From JAPKEZ01 sp047638975 (GTDB lineage: Bacteria; Planctomycetota; UBA1135): DNA of 11,926 nt. A model generated the notes under the pieces. It saw nothing but the letters and a program-made list of their open reading frames with translations. It was not told the DNA's origin and searched no databases. This document shows, piece after piece, positions 7,380-11,926 of this stretch. How positions within the stretch are numbered: the first letter of the stretch is position 1; every line of letters begins with the position of its first letter. The position numbers and the translations under genes were made by a program. The stretch spans positions 1 through 11,926 of the forward strand of contig JBLINB010000049.1 in assembly GCA_047638975.1 (NCBI GenBank), written 5' to 3'.

Positions 7380-7919
7380 ATGAGTGACATCGACCGCATT
7401 GAAATCCAACACATTCTCGTTTCTTTTAACGAAACCCCTGTCAAAGCTAAGCGCAGCAAAGACGAAGCCGAAACCCTCGCTACACAGCTGCTTGAGCGTG
7501 CGCGCGCCGAAAGTGATTTTACAGCTTTGGTTCGTGAATTCTCAGACGACCCTATCAGCGAAGAAGATCCGCAGCCAGGGGTTTACAAGTTATTAAACCA
7601 CGGCATCGATGGTGAAGATTTCGGCGCTTTTGTCTCCGCCCTTAACGGTCAGGCCGAAGAAAAGCAGGAAGAGCTTTCTACCAAAATAGAAGAAGGTGAA
7701 TTGAGTAAAGAGGACGCCGAAACCACCATGGGTGATTTCATCGATGCTTTGCGCGCAAGCGCCGAAGACAAGCAGGCGTCTCTTGAACATCCCCGAGCTG
7801 CGATGGTTCCCGCTTTCGGTGACACCGGATTCGCACTTGAAGTTGGCGCTGTAGACATGGCTGTCTACCACGAAGATAACTCGCCTTTCGGCTGGCATAT
7901 CATTAAGCGCTTAGCTTAA
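7380..7919 (+). CDS. parvulin-type peptidyl-prolyl isomerase with acidic helical insert
   Basis: Probably a cytoplasmic rotamase (PF00639-like), since no signal peptide or membrane segment is seen. Of 179 residues, the N-terminal part has the parvulin pattern IEIQHILVSF (7-16), RSKDEAETLATQLLERA and DFTALVREFSDDP (46-58). The C-terminal part has VPAFGDTGFALEVGAVDMAV (143-162) and SPFGWHIIKR (168-177), the usual end of the domain. Between them, residues about 75-140 form a Glu/Lys/Ala-rich segment (QAEEKQEELSTKIEEGELSK and onward) predicted to be helical or coiled coil, longer than the short loop usual at this point. No good SD precedes the ATG. Its stop overlaps that of the convergent dehydratase gene (shared TTAA). 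Target proteins are unknown. Confidence 0.8.
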   Translation: MSDIDRIEIQHILVSFNETPVKAKRSKDEAETLATQLLERARAESDFTALVREFSDDPISEEDPQPGVYKLLNHGIDGEDFGAFVSALNGQAEEKQEELSTKIEEGELSKEDAETTMGDFIDALRASAEDKQASLEHPRAAMVPAFGDTGFALEVGAVDMAVYHEDNSPFGWHIIKRLA

Positions 7920-9790
7920 TTGTGGCTGAGCTTGCTATTTTCTTTATAGCCTTCCACAAGCTCTTTGAGCACGCCAAGCACAGCGTCTAAATCGTGAACA
8001 TCAAGCGCAGCTGTTAGCAATAATAGCTGTGCATGAATCATCTCGTTGTCGGGGCCTTTCTCTAACGACTTATATATTTTGTGATGCGACGTTTCTTCAG
8101 AAGAATTAGGGTCTACCAATAGCTCTTCATAAAGCTTTTCACCAGGACGTAGTCCTGTTATTTTAATATCGACCTGGCGCTCTGTACCGCGAGTAGCTAA
8201 ATCGATCATGCGTCGCGCTAAATCATATACCTTTACCGGCTCGCCCATGTCTAGCAAAAACACTTCGCCGCCATTGGTTAAGCCGCTAGCCTGAATAACT
8301 AATTGCGAGGCTTCAGGGATTGTCATAAAGAAGCGACTGACATCTTTGTGGGTAACGGTTAGTGGGCCGCCTTCTGCGATTTGCTTTCTAAAAAGCGGCA
8401 CCACCGAGCCGGCGCTATCAAGCACATTGCCGAATCGCACTGTACTGAATTTCGTCGGTACTGGCAAAATACCATCGACCACCTGCAACTGTTGCGCTTG
8501 GCTTTCGACTAGCTTGCAAGCCAGTTCGGCAACGCGCTTGGATGCCCCCATAACATTTGTTGGGCGCACCGCCTTATCGGTTGAGACGAGCACAAAGTTC
8601 TTTACGCTGCTTGCCGCGCAGGCTTCCGCAACGGTCTTGGTTCCGACAACATTGTTGCGCACTCCTTCTATCGGGTTTCCTTCTACCAGCGGTACATGCT
8701 TATACGCTGCTGCGTGATAAACGGTGCAAATGTTATGTTTATCTATAGTTGCACGCACCAACCTTGCGTTTAATACGGATCCCAGGACGGCAACCACTTT
8801 CAGCTGTGGATACATTTGGCGAATTTCCATATCGATTGTATATAAAGAAAATTCTGACACATCGAATAGCACCAAGCAGCTTGGATCAAGCGAAGCTATT
8901 TGCCTCGATAGTTCTGAACCGATAGACCCGCCTGCGCCTGTAATCATCACTGCGCTACTAAGTACCACCTCTTTGAGGAGTTCTCGGTCAGGGTCTATCC
9001 TTTCGCGCTGCAACAGGTCGTTTACATTTACGTGAAACAAGTCTTCAACCCGTACGTTACCCTTAACTATTTCCAAGAAGTTAGGCATCTGCCCATACTC
9101 AAGTCCGGCTTTACGCAGGTGAAAGCCCATCTTGCGTCGATCAACCGCGGAGGCCGACGGGGTAGCAATAATTGCCCGCAGCACATGGTGCTTTTCGATT
9201 AAGCCGGGTAGCGCCGATGGCGGATAAACCTTTATGCCCGCAACCAACATATTCCATTTCGATGGGTTATCGTCGATAAAAGCTACAACTTTGAGGTCGG
9301 CCATTAGCTGAATGCTGTGCGCAAGTTGAATGCCCGCTAAACCGGCGCCGTAAATAATGACTCGCTCGCGCTTGGTGACATTACTACTTATCTTAAATAA
9401 TTGCTTGCCAGCTATTTGGCGGCTGGTCACCACTAAAAAGAATGACACGAACGGCTCAATAAATAGCACGGAACGTGGCTCGCCTTGCAAATCAACGAGA
9501 TATAAAGCTGCGCCCATAAGTAGCGCTGACAAAGCAATGCCCTGAGCGGTAATACTCCAGGTTTTTTCTCCGGAAAAACGCAAAAACGAGCGGTAAAAGC
9601 CGAGCTTAATAAAAACCGGTATACGAACTATTGAAACAATAGCCAGCAGTTGAAAAAAGTTACCGTTAAACTCCGGCGAGGCGGTCGCCGTCCGCAGCGC
9701 AAAGGCTATATAAATGGCCGCGCCAAAAATGCAGATGTCCATCGACATCAACATCGCCTTCTTGTATACGCGGGGTATTTTATCTAGCAC
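7916..9790 (-). CDS. wbpM: membrane-anchored nucleotide-sugar 4,6-dehydratase/epimerase (WbpM/CapD-type)
   Basis: Makes 4-keto-6-deoxy UDP-HexNAc type intermediates for O-antigen, capsule or glycan synthesis; full-length architecture of the WbpM/CapD/PglF group (624 residues). Four N-terminal hydrophobic segments (about 15-33, 45-65, 80-99, 107-124) are followed by a first Rossmann motif YGAGLAG (147-153), then the catalytic SDR domain: ITGAGGSIGSEL (283-294), HAAAYKHVPLVE (359-370), LVSTDKAVRPTNVMGASKR (401-419) with D405/K406 and the Met414-x3-Lys418 (SMK rather than SYK) signature, STVRFGNVLDSAGSV (449-463) and GLRPGEKLYEELL. It starts at GTG 9788-9790, supported by AAGGAG 7 nt upstream. 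It stands alone here, convergent with the prolyl isomerase, not inside a visible polysaccharide cluster. The symbol is by architecture; the exact product is not determined. Confidence 0.9.
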   Translation of the reverse strand: MLDKIPRVYKKAMLMSMDICIFGAAIYIAFALRTATASPEFNGNFFQLLAIVSIVRIPVFIKLGFYRSFLRFSGEKTWSITAQGIALSALLMGAALYLVDLQGEPRSVLFIEPFVSFFLVVTSRQIAGKQLFKISSNVTKRERVIIYGAGLAGIQLAHSIQLMADLKVVAFIDDNPSKWNMLVAGIKVYPPSALPGLIEKHHVLRAIIATPSASAVDRRKMGFHLRKAGLEYGQMPNFLEIVKGNVRVEDLFHVNVNDLLQRERIDPDRELLKEVVLSSAVMITGAGGSIGSELSRQIASLDPSCLVLFDVSEFSLYTIDMEIRQMYPQLKVVAVLGSVLNARLVRATIDKHNICTVYHAAAYKHVPLVEGNPIEGVRNNVVGTKTVAEACAASSVKNFVLVSTDKAVRPTNVMGASKRVAELACKLVESQAQQLQVVDGILPVPTKFSTVRFGNVLDSAGSVVPLFRKQIAEGGPLTVTHKDVSRFFMTIPEASQLVIQASGLTNGGEVFLLDMGEPVKVYDLARRMIDLATRGTERQVDIKITGLRPGEKLYEELLVDPNSSEETSHHKIYKSLEKGPDNEMIHAQLLLLTAALDVHDLDAVLGVLKELVEGYKENSKLSHN

Positions 9791-9797
9791 TATTAAA

Positions 9798-9803
9798 CTC
9801 CTT
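9798..9803 (-). promoter_or_regulatory. ribosome binding site of the wbpM-like gene
   Basis: AAGGAG on the minus strand lies 7 nt upstream of the GTG at 9788-9790. It is the only textbook Shine-Dalgarno noticed in the window and fixes the non-ATG start. Confidence 0.75.
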
Positions 9804-9804
9804 C

Positions 9805-9845
9805 TTACACATTGTAACCTGTCCCGAAAAGTTACACTACTGTAA
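9805..9845. promoter_or_regulatory. divergent promoter region with two TTACA/TGTAA inverted repeats
   Basis: The 54 bp between the divergent dehydratase and trm112 genes holds two perfect 5-bp inverted repeats: TTACA-N3-TGTAA at 9805-9817 and TTACA-N4-TGTAA at 9832-9845, the latter touching the A of the trm112 ATG. They coincide with possible promoter elements: on the plus strand TTGTAA (9812-9817), 16 bp, TACACT (9834-9839), which would start transcription at about the ATG (a leaderless mRNA); on the minus strand a TACAAT -10 (9811-9816) upstream of the wbpM-type gene. No regulator family is assigned. Confidence 0.4.
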
Positions 9846-10030
9846 TGATCTCGACGATTCCCGAATCTTTGCTAAAACTGTTGCGCTGCCCGATAAGTCG
9901 CCAGCCGTTGACGGTGCAAGACCAGCGCCTAGTGGCCCACGACGGCAATAAGACCTATATTTATCCAATACGTGATGGCTTTGCAGTATTGCTCGCCGAA
10001 GAAGCCACGATTACCGAGGGCTCAAGATGA
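9845..10030 (+). CDS. Trm112/YcaR-family small protein
   Basis: A 61-residue protein of the Trm112 (UPF0434/YcaR) family; eukaryotic and archaeal members activate methyltransferases, and the bacterial role is less certain. The N-terminus LLKLLRCPISRQPLTVQDQ (9-27) carries the conserved Leu-x-Cys-Pro-x3-x-Pro-Leu pattern with Cys15, and the C-terminus YIYPIRDGFAVLL (38-50) matches the family's AYPIRDGIPVML-like strand. Length is typical. No Shine-Dalgarno precedes the ATG, and a candidate -10 lies immediately upstream, so the transcript may be leaderless. The stop overlaps the ATG of the HIT gene by 4 bp (ATGA), implying translational coupling. Confidence 0.85.
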   Translation: MISTIPESLLKLLRCPISRQPLTVQDQRLVAHDGNKTYIYPIRDGFAVLLAEEATITEGSR

Positions 10031-10368
10031 GTCCGACTATCTTTGCTAAGATCCTTGCCGGGGACATACCCACTGACTTTTTACATCAAGACGCGGTTTG
10101 CGTAGCCTTTAATGATATTTCACCGCAAGCGCCGGTACATATTTTGATAATCCCCCGCCATCCTTATCGCAACATTAGTGAGGCTACGGCAAAAGATCCG
10201 GCTCTAGTGGGCCATCTACTGGCGGTCTGTTCTAGGCTAGCCAGGCAGCATAAACTTGACGATGGTTTCCGCATAGTGACCAACGAGGGTAAAGAAGGTG
10301 GGCAAAGTGTAGACCACCTACACTTTCATTTACTTGGTGGACGCGGCCTGCAATGGCCTCCTGGTTAG
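10027..10368 (+). CDS. hinT: HIT-family (HinT-like) nucleotide hydrolase
   Basis: Cytoplasmic purine nucleoside phosphoramidase of the histidine triad family, 113 residues, the usual HinT length. The N-terminus IFAKILAGDIPTDFLHQD (5-22) and AFNDISPQAPVHILIIPR (27-44) are typical. The histidine triad is VDHLHFHLLGG with H97, H99 and H101, followed by the C-terminal RGLQWPPG seen in HinT proteins. It starts within the trm112 stop (4-bp overlap), so the two form an operon. Its TAG stop overlaps by 4 bp the TAA of the convergent DUF3299 lipoprotein, leaving no room for a terminator. Confidence 0.93.
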   Translation: MSPTIFAKILAGDIPTDFLHQDAVCVAFNDISPQAPVHILIIPRHPYRNISEATAKDPALVGHLLAVCSRLARQHKLDDGFRIVTNEGKEGGQSVDHLHFHLLGGRGLQWPPG

Positions 10369-11042
10369 AAAGAATTGCCGCTCGGCACCACGCCTTCGAA
10401 GCCAGTCGCTGCATCGAAGTCAACGGGGGCACCTGGGTCTTCGAAATCTAGAATCCGGTAAGTAGTATTTTCGAGACGCAATAAATCTTCGACGAGGCCG
10501 TCTTCCATTTCAAAAACTACGCGCAGCGTGCCGCGAACTTCGATAGTGTTATAGGTGTAGTCCATTCCGCCAGCATCACTAAGCTCGACGCGCAAAATTT
10601 CGTTTAGCTGCGGCGGTGCGCCGAAGCAGCAACTATACAAACTGCGCACCAAATGAAACTTTTGGATGTGCTCAAAATCGATGTCGGGCATCATGAAGCC
10701 GCGGGTTATTATTTCTTTGCCATCAAGCGCGCGGATGTAAGCCGGAAAAGGGTCTTCTAGAAGTTCGTCGAATTCCCATCCACCCATGTCATGCATATCG
10801 ATGACTAAAACCGGTTGGTCTTCTTCAATAATTTTTTCTATCTTTTCTTGACGCTCTTCAACCGTGTTGGCTGTTGACCAAAAACTTTCTACTGGATCGA
10901 CTTCGATGGTTTCCATCCGTCCGCGCAGAGAGCCGCTATTTTCTTCAGTGTCTACGTCTGATACTGCACCGGGATCTAGCTGCTCATCGGAGCATGCGAG
11001 AATAAAAAAGCTAAGGCAAAGTAGTGATAAGGTTTTAAGCAT
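10365..11042 (-). CDS. DUF3299-family lipoprotein
   Basis: A 225-residue exported lipoprotein of unknown function. The signal peptide runs to a lipobox ILA-C (C17) followed by Ser-Asp, with an Asp at +2 that in Enterobacteria would favour inner-membrane retention. An acidic linker (20-75) leads to the DUF3299-like domain: IDMHDMGGWEFDELL (81-95), ITRGFMMPDIDFEHIQKFHL (112-131), SLYSCCFGAPPQLNEILRV (134-152, with vicinal C138-C139) and EVRGTLRVVFEMEDGLVEDL (168-187). It overlaps by 8 bp the end of the upstream ABC permease gene, so it is translationally coupled to it and probably works with it in the envelope. From memory, DUF3299 genes accompany FtsX-type permeases in zinc-regulated loci; the function here is inferred, not shown. 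Confidence 0.78.
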   Translation of the reverse strand: MLKTLSLLCLSFFILACSDEQLDPGAVSDVDTEENSGSLRGRMETIEVDPVESFWSTANTVEERQEKIEKIIEEDQPVLVIDMHDMGGWEFDELLEDPFPAYIRALDGKEIITRGFMMPDIDFEHIQKFHLVRSLYSCCFGAPPQLNEILRVELSDAGGMDYTYNTIEVRGTLRVVFEMEDGLVEDLLRLENTTYRILDFEDPGAPVDFDAATGFEGVVPSGNSF

Positions 11043-11926
11043 TGGAAGAAAGTTGTTTTGCGGCTTCGGTTCGGTACGCCTCTAGTGCGGGGACCAGCCC
11101 GGCAATGGCTCCGGCAATAGTCACGCTAATGATTAGCAAGAGTTCATCTATACCTACGCTGGCTTTTAACGTTACGCCACTAAAGGAGTGAAGTTGGGCA
11201 GCCAAAAGGTTGACAGCTACAGTAGCAAGCACTAAGCCCATTATCGCCCCCAAACAGGCGATAATAGCTGATTCGAGGCTTACTATGGCCATCACCGTGC
11301 TGCGCGATGATCCGAGAGCTCTGAGAATTGCAAACTCTTTGCGGCGGGCTCCCATTGTGTTGTACAAAGAAACTAACACACCGACCAGCGCAACAACTAT
11401 AACCAACAGACTAATAATGCGTAAAACTAAATCGCCGCTACCTATTATTTTAAATAGCTTGCGCATTTCTAAGCTTGGGAAAACTGCAAGTGCATCTAAT
11501 CGATTATTTACATTACGATATATTTGCTGCCGATAGTATCCAGATTTGGTGGACAACATTATTGCACTAAGTCCGCGAGCGTCACGCGTGCCAGCAAAAT
11601 CGCCTTCATCTTCACCGGCATGCCCCTCCATTAAATAGTAAGCTAATATGGGTATGTAAATCGCGCGGTCTATCGGGGTGCCGGTTGGCTTCAAGACACC
11701 CACCACTCGGCTGGCGGCATCGTGGTGCTCTTCAGTTGCGGCCTCTACGCCATGCGCCGGAACTATTTCGCTACCCACCTTTAGATTTAGCCGTGTCGCA
11801 ACTTCCGAACCAATAACTGCCTTAAAAACATGGCTGAATTCTTCATGTTCTTCATGTTCTTCATGTTCTTCATGCCCTTCATGCCCTTCATGCCCTTCAT
11901 GCCCTTCATGCCCTTCATGCCCATGA
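11035..11926 (-). CDS. FtsX/MacB-type ABC transporter permease with His-rich repeat (N-terminus outside window)
   Basis: The C-terminal 296 residues of a LolC/MacB-like inner-membrane permease; the frame is open to the right edge. The visible part begins with a His/Glu/Gly tandem repeat in the extracytoplasmic domain, continues through a soluble region containing EATEEHHDA and MEGHAGEDEGDF, then the FtsX domain: LVLRIISLLVIVVALVGVLV, the cytoplasmic NTMGARRKEFAILRALGSS, a second helix pair and LVPALEAYRTEAAKQL near the end. The motif GARRKEFAILRALG is diagnostic of the FtsX/MacB group. The GTG at 11778 is an internal Val, not a start. Its stop overlaps the DUF3299 lipoprotein start by 8 bp. 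The His-rich region and partner suggest a role with a divalent metal such as zinc; this is inference, and macrolide or lipoprotein export cannot be excluded. Confidence 0.85.
   Translation of the reverse strand, partial: HGHEGHEGHEGHEGHEGHEEHEEHEEHEEFSHVFKAVIGSEVATRLNLKVGSEIVPAHGVEAATEEHHDAASRVVGVLKPTGTPIDRAIYIPILAYYLMEGHAGEDEGDFAGTRDARGLSAIMLSTKSGYYRQQIYRNVNNRLDALAVFPSLEMRKLFKIIGSGDLVLRIISLLVIVVALVGVLVSLYNTMGARRKEFAILRALGSSRSTVMAIVSLESAIIACLGAIMGLVLATVAVNLLAAQLHSFSGVTLKASVGIDELLLIISVTIAGAIAGLVPALEAYRTEAAKQLSSNA
11839..11925 (-). repeat. 9-bp in-frame tandem repeat encoding His-Glu-Gly / His-Glu-Glu
   Basis: Reading on the minus strand from the window edge: a CAT-GGG start, five units of CAT-GAA-GGG and then four units of CAT-GAA-GAA, with no codon variation within each unit type. 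It encodes ten His in 29 residues. The array may extend beyond the edge. The lack of synonymous drift indicates recent expansion or gene conversion, and a 9-bp unit changes copy number without breaking the frame. A CRISPR is excluded by unit length and lack of spacers. Confidence 0.9.

Noticed and set aside
11678..11926. Plus-strand frame reading as a Cys/Pro/Ser-rich repeat protein (SCSSCSSCPSCP...)
   Set aside because: It is the antisense of the His-Glu-Gly repeat of the ABC permease, whose FtsX motifs are unambiguous on the minus strand.
11839..11926. CRISPR or direct-repeat array
   Set aside because: Units are 9 bp, adjacent, in frame and without spacers, so it is a coding tandem repeat.

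Overview
The window suggests a compact, Gram-negative, probably proteobacterial (perhaps gammaproteobacterial) genome. The reasons are two lipoproteins with lipoboxes, an LPS-heptose isomerase (GmhA type), a WbpM/CapD-type nucleotide-sugar dehydratase, a Trm112-HIT pair, and an FtsX/MacB-type permease beside a DUF3299 lipoprotein. Nearly every neighbouring pair of genes overlaps or is separated by less than 60 bp. No tRNA, rRNA, insertion sequence, phage gene or CRISPR array is visible, and no stretch over 300 bp lacks a gene. The species assignment is inference only.

Layout. (1) Positions 1-4265, minus strand: an apparent operon reading fdsB-like NADH/FMN subunit -> formate dehydrogenase catalytic subunit -> SLC13-type permease (cut by the window edge). 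The catalytic subunit carries an in-frame TGA exactly where formate dehydrogenases have their Mo-ligating Cys/Sec, so it is most simply read as one selenoprotein of about 869 residues rather than two ORFs. (2) Positions 4260-7349: a cobalamin/ferric-siderophore-type ABC importer (binding lipoprotein, ATPase, permease) on the plus strand, interrupted by a gmhA-like gene on the minus strand between the lipoprotein and the ATPase. (3) Positions 7380-7919: a cytoplasmic parvulin-type prolyl isomerase with an acidic helical insert. (4) Positions 7916-9790, minus: a membrane-anchored WbpM-type dehydratase for surface polysaccharide sugars. (5) Positions 9845-10368, plus: trm112-like and HIT genes, translationally coupled. 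(6) Positions 10365-11926, minus: an FtsX/MacB-type ABC permease (N-terminus outside the window) carrying a His/Glu/Gly tandem repeat, followed by an overlapping DUF3299 lipoprotein.

Working together. FdsB would pass electrons between NAD(H) and the Mo/W-selenocysteine site of FdhA, but no NuoE/FdsG-like partner and no sel or fdhD genes are in view, and FdsB is short at its N-terminus where it collides with the divergent lipoprotein gene. GmhA and the dehydratase both feed the cell envelope (LPS core heptose and O-antigen/capsule sugars). The last pair looks like part of an envelope metal-handling ABC system: ten His residues in a (His-Glu-Gly/Glu) repeat in the permease's extracytoplasmic region, next to a DUF3299 lipoprotein.

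The strongest unusual signals are the selenocysteine codon, the abrupt fdsB/lipoprotein divergent overlap, the His-rich 9-bp tandem repeat, and paired inverted repeats in the 54-bp wbpM/trm112 divergent promoter region.
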